Positions 1 through 6,039 of a DNA stretch of 7,605 bases are shown piece by piece. The stretch lies in the NCBI GenBank assembly GCA_025928215.1, contig JAICJW010000220.1, positions 1 to 7,605 on the forward strand, written 5' to 3'. The first letter of the stretch is position 1, and each line of letters starts with the position of its first letter. A model generated the notes under the pieces. It was not told the origin of the DNA. It searched no databases and was given only the letters and a program-made list of their open reading frames with translations. The stretch is from Chloroflexia bacterium. Its GTDB lineage: Bacteria > Chloroflexota > Chloroflexia > Thermomicrobiales > JALYUS01. The translations under genes and the position numbers were made by a program.

Positions 1-161
1 GCGGCCTCTACGTGAACACCGGCTACAGCGGCCACGGCGTGATGGGCAGCCCGGCGGGCAGCCGCCTGCTCGTGGACCTGCTCACCGGCACGCTTGCGCC
101 CGGCACGAACCCATTCCGCCTCGACCGCCCCTTTATGGAGCGCGCCATCGCGACGCTCTGA
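1..161 (+). CDS. FAD-dependent oxidoreductase (DAO family), C-terminal fragment cut by window edge
   Basis: An open frame enters from the left edge (first full codon at base 3) and runs 52 codons to a TGA at 159-161. It has no start in the window, so it is 5'-partial. The peptide contains YVNTGYSGHGVMGSPAGSRL followed about 20 residues later by NPFRLDRPF. The SGHG-x-M-x-SPA-G block and the terminal PFRLDRF-like motif are the C-terminal FAD-contacting end of DAO-fold oxidases such as sarcosine, glycine and D-amino-acid oxidases and dimethylglycine dehydrogenase-like proteins. Family members oxidise the C-N bond of an amine or amino acid. The substrate cannot be told from this fragment because the Rossmann FAD site and the active-site half lie outside. 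It converges on the ureohydrolase gene, so it is not co-transcribed with the minus-strand cluster. A functional link through amine nitrogen metabolism is possible but unproven. Confidence 0.8.
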   Translation, partial: GLYVNTGYSGHGVMGSPAGSRLLVDLLTGTLAPGTNPFRLDRPFMERAIATL

Positions 162-185
162 GTGACAGAGGATTCTCTTTTTCCG

Positions 186-243
186 GTGGTGGCGGGCTTT
201 CGCCTGCCTTTCCTTGCTGTGGTAGGCTGAAGCCCGCCATCAC
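186..243. repeat. Large imperfect palindrome between convergent genes
   Basis: The left arm GTGGTGGCGGGCTT (186-199) pairs with AAGCCCGCCATCAC (230-243) over 14 positions with one mismatch that is G.U-compatible. Inside it, CGCCTGCC and GGTAGGCTG can pair imperfectly and extend the stem. It lies between the stop codons of two converging genes, at 161 (+) and 285 (-). It could fold on either transcript as a bidirectional end-of-message hairpin. Neither strand has a T-run directly after the stem, so it is not a textbook intrinsic terminator. A REP-like dispersed palindrome is the main alternative. Confidence 0.65.
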
Positions 244-284
244 TATCGTATCGGCTCAGGGAGACTGAAAACCGCTCCGGAAAT

Positions 285-1607
285 TCAAGGTTGCGCTTCT
301 TCGGATTGGTTGGTTTGCTCATCGCCCGCCTGCGGCGTTTCGGTTTCACGCGGCTTGCCGAGTTTGCCTTCCGTCACGAGTGTTGCCAGCACTTCCATCA
401 CGACGCGGCCCCCGAGGAGCGCCGTAATATCCGCCACATCATAGGGCGGCGAAACCTCAACGATCTCCATTCCCGCCAACCCTTCGCGCGTCGCCAGCCG
501 CAGCATACGATAGACCTCACGCGGCAGGAGGCCGCCCGGTTCCGGCGTCCCGGTACCCGGCGCGAACGCGGGGTCCATCACGTCAATATCGAACGAGAGC
601 CAGACGGTGCGCGCCTTCTGCCAGGCGATTTCCAGCGCGTACTCCATGATGCGTTCGATGCCGTACTGGTCTATATCGTCCACGGTGATTACCGTGGCGT
701 GCCGCTCGCGCGCCACCTTCATTCCCGGCTTCGAGCCGGTCCAGCCGCCGATGCCGATCTGCACCAGGTTCGTCGCGGGCGCGTTCGGGATATTCGTCGC
801 GTGGAAGAAGGGTGAGCCGTGCATTCGCTCGTCCAGCGACGATTCGCTCAAATCGCTGTGCCGGTCGAAATGGATGATGCCAATGTTGCCGTCAACATAG
901 GGCGCCATGCCGCGCACATCGGGATAGCCGATCGAGTGATCGCCGCCGAGGACAACGGGGAAGACGCCGCGCTCGTGGATGAAACTGACCGCGTTGGCGA
1001 TCTGGTCGAAACTCTTCTCGATATTGGCGGGGATGACCTGGATGTCGCCCGCGTCCACCATGTCGAGCATCTCATGCAGTTCGATCCCGCGACCGGGATT
1101 GTACGAGCCGCCGAGCGCCGAGGCGAGCCGGATTGCCTGCGGGCCGAAGCGGGTGCCGGGCCGGTAGGTCGTGCCGGCATCGAGCGGCGCGCCAACGAAG
1201 ACGACGTCTTGGCCGCCGAGATCGCGCATATCTTCGAGGAATGGCACGCCAATAAAGGTGCTGCCCTGGCTCCCCCAGCGGCCCCGGCGGAAGAGGGTAA
1301 TCGAGCGATCCTTGATGCTCTCCGCCGCTTCCAGGCCATGCAGTTTGATTTGCTCCGCGCGCTCCTTCGCCTTCGGGCCGGTCAATGCCGCTTCGCGCTC
1401 CATCGCCCAGGTGCCCTGCAAATCCTCGCGTTGCAACGGTTGCGCATTCGTCGTCTCTTCGACTGACTCTCCGGCGGCGATCTTTGCCCGATGGCGGGCG
1501 AGGTAGCGCTGGCGGCGGCGATAGCCACTGCCCGGCCCGTGGTGGTAGCGCACGAATGTCCGCCCCGGCCCGTCGTGCAAACGGCGCAGTTCCCTGTCGA
1601 ACGTCAC
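285..1607 (-). CDS. Ureohydrolase (arginase/agmatinase superfamily), guanidine-hydrolase (GdmH)-like
   Basis: This 440-residue enzyme should hydrolyse a guanidino group to urea plus an amine or ammonia in the cytoplasm. All six binuclear-metal ligands are present: H224 in GGDHS, D248/H250/D252 in DRHSD, and D340/D342 in SFDIDVMDP, with GTGTPEPGG at 352-359. Classical arginases and agmatinases have DAHxD and about 300-350 residues. Here the motif is DRHSD, and about 115 extra residues precede the catalytic fold; the first 45 are rich in Arg and His. The DERMH, PFFHATN, GIGGW and EIVEVSPPYD blocks and the extension match what I recall of the Ni-dependent guanidine hydrolase GdmH (Synechocystis Sll1077). 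That match is from memory and was not aligned. I chose the GTG at 1605-1607, because AAGGGAG sits 6 bases upstream; a TTG one codon earlier is too close. The internal ATG at Met69 lacks a good ribosome site. This is the last gene after a transporter operon, 74 bases behind the binding protein. Alternatives are agmatinase or a guanidino-acid hydrolase. Confidence 0.9.
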   Translation of the reverse strand: MTFDRELRRLHDGPGRTFVRYHHGPGSGYRRRQRYLARHRAKIAAGESVEETTNAQPLQREDLQGTWAMEREAALTGPKAKERAEQIKLHGLEAAESIKDRSITLFRRGRWGSQGSTFIGVPFLEDMRDLGGQDVVFVGAPLDAGTTYRPGTRFGPQAIRLASALGGSYNPGRGIELHEMLDMVDAGDIQVIPANIEKSFDQIANAVSFIHERGVFPVVLGGDHSIGYPDVRGMAPYVDGNIGIIHFDRHSDLSESSLDERMHGSPFFHATNIPNAPATNLVQIGIGGWTGSKPGMKVARERHATVITVDDIDQYGIERIMEYALEIAWQKARTVWLSFDIDVMDPAFAPGTGTPEPGGLLPREVYRMLRLATREGLAGMEIVEVSPPYDVADITALLGGRVVMEVLATLVTEGKLGKPRETETPQAGDEQTNQSEEAQP

Positions 1608-1613
1608 CAATCA

Positions 1614-1620
1614 CTCCCTT
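1614..1620 (-). promoter_or_regulatory. Ribosome binding site deciding the ureohydrolase start
   Basis: Minus-strand AAGGGAG lies 6 bases before GTG 1605-1607 but only 3 before the in-frame TTG at 1608-1610. The spacing favours the GTG. It sits just downstream of the 1625-1674 inverted repeat on the transcript. Confidence 0.6.
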
Positions 1621-1621
1621 C

Positions 1622-1677
1622 GGAGCAATGAGCGAGGAGCAATGCGAGGATCGTTCCCACTCATCGCTCATTGCCTC
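1622..1677. repeat. Inverted repeat with internal direct repeat, just upstream of the ureohydrolase start
   Basis: GCAATGAGCGA (1625-1635) and its exact reverse complement TCGCTCATTGC (1664-1674) form an 11-bp perfect stem around a 28-base loop. GGAG and CTCC flanks extend it with a one-base bulge. A second copy of the left element, GAGCAATGCGAGGA (1637-1650), repeats GAGCAATGAGCGAGGA (1623-1638) with two bases missing. It fills the gap between the binding-protein stop (1682) and the ureohydrolase ribosome site (1614-1620). Roles as an mRNA-processing or translation-control hairpin, or simply as a dispersed repeat, are inferences. Confidence 0.6.
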
Positions 1678-1681
1678 CCGC

Positions 1682-3673
1682 TTATTTCGTCTTCCACAGC
1701 TTCCAGGTATCCCAGTATTGCCACATAGCATTCGGCTGATAGCCCTGGACGTTCTTTTTGACGAGGATCAGATCGCGCGGGAAGCCGAACCAGAAGGCGG
1801 GCATATCGTCCGCGATGATCGCCTGGAATTGCCCCAAGAGGTCTTTCTGCTTGGTCAAGTCCGGCTCGCGGATGATTTGCTGAAGAAGTTTATCGGCTGT
1901 GTCGTTTTTCCAGCCGCCGTAGTTCCGTCCCTGTTTGTTCTTGCGCACATCGTACTCACTGGCGTAGTACGTGAGGTCCGAGAAGCCCGCGAAGAGAATG
2001 CGGCTGGCGAAGTAGAGGTCGTAATCGAAGGTCGTTTGCCAGCGCTGCTTCAGTGCCGCGGTTTCCATCTGGTCAATCTGCATCTGGATGCCGAGTTTCT
2101 TCCAATCTTCCTGCACCGAGACGGCAATCTTGTCCACCGGATATTGATTCGCATTCGCGGTAATGGCGACGAACTTGATCGGTTTGCCGCTCTTGTCGAG
2201 CAGGTTGCCGGAACCGTCCTTCTTGTAGCCCGCCGCGGCAAGCATATCCTGTGCCTTCTGGGTATCGAAATCCGGGCTTTTCAGGCTCGTGTTGTAGGCC
2301 CACGGGAAGGCGATCGAGCCGATCTTGGATTCGTCCACGAACCCCTTGAAGATGGACTGCGCGTACCCCTTGCGGTCAATGCCGACGGAAAGCGCCTGTC
2401 GCACCGCCTTATCCTTGAGGAAATCGGGCGTGTCCGACTTCGAGTTCGAGAAGTTGATCCAGGCATTCATGAACGCGACGGCGTAGGCGCTATAGAGCGT
2501 ACCATCCTGATCCTTCACCTGATCCACATCGGTCGCGGTCACCGGCCAGAGCAAGTCGGTCTCATTATTAAGCCATGATGCAATCTCCGCAGTGCTTTTC
2601 TCCACATCCTTGAAGATCATCTTGGCGTAATGCGGCTTGCCTTGGAAGTAATCCGGGTTCATGGCATATTCGATGGTCGGCGGCGCCGCATCGAAACTTA
2701 CCTTCGTCTGTTTCCAGGCGCCGGTGCCGATCAGCATCTTGTTGGCGTAATCGTACCCCTTGAGCGTCTTCGCCCCGCTCTCACCCTTGCCCGCGTTCCA
2801 GTAGTCAATGAACTGCGCCTTCTGGAGCATGAACTGGTTCGACGCATTGAGGATCCAGTCGCCGGAGGTACCGTCAAGATCGAAACGGATCGTGTACGGA
2901 TCAACGACGACCGGGTCCTTCTTCATCAGCGGGAAGAAGCGCGCCACGGCGCTGTCAGGATCGTCCCGGTAGACGATCATCGAGAAGGCGACATCGTCCG
3001 CCGTGAAGGGCGTGCCGTCGTGCCACTTGACGTCTTTACGGAGCGCGAAGGTGTAGCTCTTGCCGTCCGGGGAAATGTCCCACTTCGTGGCGAGCCAGGG
3101 TTTGGGATCGAGCGAGAACTCATCAATCCAGACGAGCGGATCGTAGACGAAGGTATAGGGAGAGTACGAAAACAGGCCGGCGGGGTTGAGATCGCTGAAG
3201 TCCTCGGCGCGGATGATATTGAGCGTATCGGTGCTGTCCGTTGGTGTGCCCGAATAGGTTGGACGTGGATCGGTAATGACCTGCAACTTGCCAATCATCT
3301 GCGGGCTGCCCGCCGCCGCGCTCCCACTCGCGGTCGTCGTGCCCGCAGGCGCGGGCGCGCTGCCCGCTGGCCGTGTTGCCGCGGCGGCGCTACTCACCGG
3401 CGCGGTCGCTTGCGTGCCGGTGTTCGGTGGCGCGGTCGGTGCCGGGGCATTGATATTCGCGGTCGGGGCGGCACTCGTCGGCGTGTTCGCGGTGTTGCTG
3501 CCACCGCAGGCGGCAAGGAGCGCGCTCAGCGAGACCGCCCCACTGACCTGGAGAAATTGTCGGCGCGCGAGCCGGCTGCTGTTGAGGAAGCGCACGCGCT
3601 CGCGCAGTTGCTCGCGCTCCTCCGCCGAGAGGTTCGCTGCGGGCGATTGATTCGGGTATTCATTCGATGCCAT
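1682..3673 (-). CDS. ABC transporter substrate-binding lipoprotein, peptide/nickel family (SBP_bac_5)
   Basis: This 663-residue extracytoplasmic receptor captures the substrate for the two permeases encoded just upstream in its operon. The N-terminus has a 36-residue lead, a twin-arginine motif RRQFLQ (R37 R38), a hydrophobic stretch, and a lipobox ending LLAAC with Cys56 as lipidation site. It is probably Tat-exported and membrane-anchored. Residues ~57-125 are a disordered Ala/Pro/Thr/Ser/Gly linker. The cluster-5 domain starts near 148 and shows the family signature LRKDVKWHDGTPFTADDVAF (211-230). The protein is longer than the usual 500-550 residues because of the linker and lead. The start is ATG 3671-3673, with GGAGG at 3683-3687 nine bases upstream; a TTG 16 codons earlier has no comparable site. 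Family members bind oligopeptides, nickel chelates, opines, glutathione or sugars. Neither sequence nor context fixes the ligand; a guanidino compound or nickel complex is only suggested by the neighbouring hydrolase. Confidence 0.93.
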   Translation of the reverse strand: MASNEYPNQSPAANLSAEEREQLRERVRFLNSSRLARRQFLQVSGAVSLSALLAACGGSNTANTPTSAAPTANINAPAPTAPPNTGTQATAPVSSAAAATRPAGSAPAPAGTTTASGSAAAGSPQMIGKLQVITDPRPTYSGTPTDSTDTLNIIRAEDFSDLNPAGLFSYSPYTFVYDPLVWIDEFSLDPKPWLATKWDISPDGKSYTFALRKDVKWHDGTPFTADDVAFSMIVYRDDPDSAVARFFPLMKKDPVVVDPYTIRFDLDGTSGDWILNASNQFMLQKAQFIDYWNAGKGESGAKTLKGYDYANKMLIGTGAWKQTKVSFDAAPPTIEYAMNPDYFQGKPHYAKMIFKDVEKSTAEIASWLNNETDLLWPVTATDVDQVKDQDGTLYSAYAVAFMNAWINFSNSKSDTPDFLKDKAVRQALSVGIDRKGYAQSIFKGFVDESKIGSIAFPWAYNTSLKSPDFDTQKAQDMLAAAGYKKDGSGNLLDKSGKPIKFVAITANANQYPVDKIAVSVQEDWKKLGIQMQIDQMETAALKQRWQTTFDYDLYFASRILFAGFSDLTYYASEYDVRKNKQGRNYGGWKNDTADKLLQQIIREPDLTKQKDLLGQFQAIIADDMPAFWFGFPRDLILVKKNVQGYQPNAMWQYWDTWKLWKTK

Positions 3674-3682
3674 AGCTACTGC

Positions 3683-3687
3683 CCTCC
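3683..3687 (-). promoter_or_regulatory. Ribosome binding site deciding the binding-protein start
   Basis: Minus-strand GGAGG lies 9 bases before ATG 3671-3673. It supports that start over the upstream TTG at 3719-3721, which would put a non-signal-like stretch in front of the Tat lead. Confidence 0.6.
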
Positions 3688-3816
3688 ATTCCCTGTCATG
3701 CACGACACAACCAACAGCCAATGCTGGCTTTCGCGTATCCCTCCATCCCGATGCCTCTGCCCCCTTTCGCCGCTCCCAATGCGTTCGTTGTGGCCCATGT
3801 GGTACTCGGTCGCACC

Positions 3817-4737
3817 TCAGCGCTTCAGGCGCGGGTCGAGGGCATCCCGTAGTCCGTCACCGAGCAGGTTGAAGCAGAGCACGGTGATGAGGATGAGCAT
3901 GCCGGGGAAAATCGCCAGAAATGGGGATCGGATGAGGTAGTTCTGTGCCTCGTTCAGCATATTGCCCCAACTCGGTGCGGGCGGTTTGATGCCGAGGCCG
4001 AGATAACTGATCGTCGCCTCCGCGATGAGATTCTGCGCCAGCAGCAATGTCGCGGTAACGATAATCGGGGCGAGGGCATTGGGAAGAATGTGCCGAAAGA
4101 TAATGCGCGGTATCGCCGCGCCCGACGAACGCGCTGCCTCGATGAACTCCCGGTGTTTGAGCGAAATAAACTCTCCGCGTACGATTCGTGCCAGTTGCGG
4201 CCAGCCGAACAGACCGAGAATGAGAATGATGCTTGTCGCGGACGGTTGCAGCACGGCGGCGGCGAGGATAAGCAGGAGTAAAAACGGTAGCGTCAGGATC
4301 AACTCGACGAACCGATCAATAATCGCGTCGGCCCAACCGCCCATGTAGCCGGAAATCACGCCGAGCAGCACGCCAATAATTGTATTCATGACCGTCGCTA
4401 TGAAGGCGATCCACAGCGATGTCCGGCCGCCATAGATGCCGCGCACGAAGGCATCGCGGCCAAACTCGTCGCGCCCAAAAATAGCGCTATGGCTCGGTGG
4501 CGCGAATGTGGCGGAACGCACCTGCGCCGTGACGAGTGCCGGAGAAATGACGAGCGGGGCGACGATGACGGTGAGCGCGAGCAGCGTGAGAACGATGAGC
4601 GCGCCGACCGCCAACCGGTTGCGCCGATAGCGCCGCCAGATTGCCCAGGTCTCCGCCGGTCGCTGCATGAGTGGCGGTATTTCCGCGGGGCGCGGGACTG
4701 CGATGCTCGCCGCGCCTTCGATTGTTTGCTTACCCAC
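3817..4737 (-). CDS. ABC transporter permease, DppC/OppC type
   Basis: This 306-residue inner-membrane subunit pairs with the DppB-type permease to form the channel of a peptide/nickel-family importer. A cytoplasmic N-terminal tail is followed by a first membrane segment at ~44-66. The extracytoplasmic FGRDEFGRD motif (87-95) is the usual DppC signature after that segment. The EAA loop that docks the ATPase runs ~195-224 (EFIEAARSSGAA then RHILPNALAP, invariant Gly at ~206). The C-terminus FNLLGDGLRDALDPRLK is a near-perfect family ending. I place the start at GTG 4735-4737: a GAGG at 4743-4746 lies five bases upstream and the resulting length fits the family. The longest frame begins at TTG 4803, overlaps the preceding gene, and adds an unlikely Cys-rich tail. 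An ATG at 4666-4668 has no ribosome site. The gap to the upstream permease is 43 bases, and the binding protein follows after 143 bases. Confidence 0.93.
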   Translation of the reverse strand: MGKQTIEGAASIAVPRPAEIPPLMQRPAETWAIWRRYRRNRLAVGALIVLTLLALTVIVAPLVISPALVTAQVRSATFAPPSHSAIFGRDEFGRDAFVRGIYGGRTSLWIAFIATVMNTIIGVLLGVISGYMGGWADAIIDRFVELILTLPFLLLLILAAAVLQPSATSIILILGLFGWPQLARIVRGEFISLKHREFIEAARSSGAAIPRIIFRHILPNALAPIIVTATLLLAQNLIAEATISYLGLGIKPPAPSWGNMLNEAQNYLIRSPFLAIFPGMLILITVLCFNLLGDGLRDALDPRLKR

Positions 4738-4780
4738 GGGCGCCTCGCTACGTGCTGAAATGCAAGAGACAAAGAGGGAT

Positions 4781-5728
4781 TTACACCCGAATGCGCGGGT
4801 CAACGACCCGGTACGCGATATCTGCCAGCAAATTGCCGATAATCACCGCCGCTCCGGACATCAGGGTGAGCGCCAACACAACCGGTGTATCCCGCTTGCC
4901 CGCCGAGGTGACAATCAGTTGCCCAAGGCCGTTCCAACTGAAGACTTGCTCGGTGACAATCGCCCCCGCGACAAGATCGGGCAGGCTCAACCCGAGCAAC
5001 GTAATCAGCGGCATGATGGCGTTGCGGAAGGCGTGTCGGAAGAGCACTGCCCGTGATGCCAACCCCTTCGCTTGCGCCGTTCGGATGTAATCTTGCCGCA
5101 GGACTTCGAGCATGGACGAGCGGAGATAGCGCGACCAGTTCGCGGTACGGATCACGGTCAGCGTGAGGACTGGAAGCACGAGATGCTTGAGGTGATCGAG
5201 GAGGCTCGGCGGTTGCCCGACCGTTTGCGCGCCCTGCGTCGGTAGCCAGTGCAGTTTCACGGCGAACAGCAAGATCAGCAGGAAGGCGAGAAAGAACGAC
5301 GGAAAGGCAATTCCGATGAAGGAGAGTACGGTTGTGACATTATCCATCAGTGAGTATTGCCGGACCGCCGCGATGATGCCAATCGGGATCGCGAGGAGGA
5401 GGGAAAAGAGGATGGACAGGCCGAGGATTTCGGCGGTGCGCGGCAAGCGGTCCTTAATAATGGATGCGACCGGGCGACTCTGGATAATCGAGTTGCCGAA
5501 GCGCAACCGCGCCCAATTCCCCGCGAGGTGCGCGTATTGCCGGTACCAGGGGAGGTCGAGCCCCATTTCATGCCGGAAACTCTCGACTGCTTGCTCGTTG
5601 GCGCGCGCATTGACGGCGAATTCTGCCGCATCACCGGGCGCGAGATAGACCATCAGAAAGACGACGACAGAGAGGAGGGCGAGCAAGACTGCACCTTGAC
5701 CGAGGCGCCGGACAATGAATCCCCCCAT
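4781..5728 (-). CDS. ABC transporter permease, DppB/OppB type
   Basis: This 315-residue first subunit forms the translocation pore with the DppC-type protein. It starts MGGFIVRRLGQG, the usual DppB opening, with membrane segment one at ~11-29. The large extracytoplasmic loop holds GLDLPWYRQYAHLAGNWARL and then a FGNS block (residues ~56-80). Further hydrophobic segments lie at ~101-121, 133-157, 184-195, 238-260 and 284-303. The EAA loop for the ATPase is DYIRTAQAKGLASRAVLFRH at ~213-232, with invariant Gly222 and NAIMP following. The C-terminal VVDPRIRV is family-typical. Start ATG 5726-5728 has GGAGG at 5739-5743, ten bases upstream. It is the first gene of the four-gene operon and lies ~105 bases downstream of the predicted transcription start of a strong promoter. 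No DppD/DppF ATPases occur in the window. Confidence 0.95.
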   Translation of the reverse strand: MGGFIVRRLGQGAVLLALLSVVVFLMVYLAPGDAAEFAVNARANEQAVESFRHEMGLDLPWYRQYAHLAGNWARLRFGNSIIQSRPVASIIKDRLPRTAEILGLSILFSLLLAIPIGIIAAVRQYSLMDNVTTVLSFIGIAFPSFFLAFLLILLFAVKLHWLPTQGAQTVGQPPSLLDHLKHLVLPVLTLTVIRTANWSRYLRSSMLEVLRQDYIRTAQAKGLASRAVLFRHAFRNAIMPLITLLGLSLPDLVAGAIVTEQVFSWNGLGQLIVTSAGKRDTPVVLALTLMSGAAVIIGNLLADIAYRVVDPRIRV

Positions 5729-5840
5729 GCGATCACGTCCTCCCTCACGGTGCGCCGGTTCGCGGTCAGTGGCTCTATTCCCGCACCACTACGCACGATC
5801 CCCGAAAAAGGCAGATTGAACTATCCAGCAAGTGAACATC

Positions 5841-5886
5841 ATTCTAGGGGCGAGGTTTTCGGCATGTCAAGTATTGAATAAAATTG
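5841..5886 (-). promoter_or_regulatory. Sigma-70-type promoter for the permease/binding-protein/ureohydrolase operon
   Basis: On the minus strand a perfect -35 TTGACA (5865-5870) and a -10 TAGAAT (5841-5846, one mismatch to TATAAT) are separated by 18 bases. An AT-rich stretch directly upstream (5871-5886, ATTTTATTCAATAC on the minus strand) resembles an UP element and stands out in this GC-rich DNA. Transcription would begin near 5834, giving a leader of about 105 bases to the DppB-type start at 5728. I found no recognisable riboswitch consensus or T-tract attenuator in that leader. Confidence 0.72.
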
Positions 5887-5937
5887 CTCGGCTGAACCTG
5901 ACCCCGGCCGCTTCCCTTAGAAGGAAGGAAAGCGTAG

Positions 5938-5957
5938 GGGCGCACAGCCGTGCGCCC
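5938..5957. repeat. Perfect 8-bp palindromic hairpin
   Basis: GGGCGCAC (5938-5945) and GTGCGCCC (5950-5957) pair perfectly around the four-base loop AGCC. The preceding GTA and the GGGGCGCAC core resemble REP-like palindromes common between genes in some high-GC genomes; that comparison is from memory. It is the third hairpin after the aminotransferase stop, and lies about 70 bases upstream of the -35 box of the operon promoter. Confidence 0.6.
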
Positions 5958-5965
5958 GGGAGACT

Positions 5966-5987
5966 GAGGCATTCCGTGGAACGCCTC
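5966..5987. repeat. Imperfect palindromic hairpin
   Basis: GAGGCATTCC (5966-5975) and GGAACGCCTC (5978-5987) pair with one G.T-type mismatch around a very short centre. It is the middle of three hairpins downstream of the aminotransferase gene. No T-run follows on the minus strand. Confidence 0.6.
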
Positions 5988-5992
5988 GATGT

Positions 5993-6038
5993 GCAATGCG
6001 TCACCTCTCCTTGGGGAAGAGGTGACGCTCCCCATTGC
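5993..6038 (-). terminator. Strong stem-loop directly after the aminotransferase stop (possible terminator without U-tract)
   Basis: GCGTCACCTCT (5998-6008) and AGAGGTGACGC (6018-6028) form a perfect 11-bp stem with a nine-base loop. The outer GCAATG (5993-5998) and CATTGC (6033-6038) can extend it across a bulge. On the minus-strand transcript it begins one base after the TAG stop at 6040-6042. The position suits a transcription-ending or 3'-protecting hairpin, but no U-tract follows. Rho-independent termination is therefore uncertain, and a dispersed repeat is an alternative. Confidence 0.5.
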
Positions 6039-6039
6039 G

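Noticed and set aside
156..182. Weak hairpins (CTCTG/CAGAG or AGAG/CTCT) followed by five T after the oxidoreductase stop
   Set aside because: Stems of only 4-5 bp overlap each other and the stop codon. This is too weak to call an intrinsic terminator, although the T-run at 178-182 is suggestive.
291..1506. Long open frames on the plus strand across the ureohydrolase (291-815, 819-1466)
   Set aside because: They are antisense to a gene with complete catalytic motifs, show no recognisable domain, and are expected by chance in GC-rich DNA.
3716..3729. AGCCA-ATGC-TGGCT hairpin upstream of the binding protein
   Set aside because: A 5-bp stem is within chance expectation, has no T-run, and there is no sign of a separate promoter in the 143-base gap.
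2630..3940. 436-codon plus-strand frame opposite the binding protein
   Set aside because: It is Arg/Gly-rich, has no motifs, and runs antisense across a clear cluster-5 binding protein and into the next gene. It is a shadow frame.
4738..4803. Extended N-terminus of the DppC-type permease from TTG 4803
   Set aside because: It would overlap the preceding gene by 23 bases, adds a Cys-containing stretch atypical for the family, and lacks a ribosome site. The GTG at 4737 fits better.
5729..5834. Guanidine riboswitch in the operon leader
   Set aside because: I looked for the guanidine-I conserved core and for paired guanidine-II hairpins with ACGR loops and saw neither. Only a covariance-model search could exclude a divergent one.
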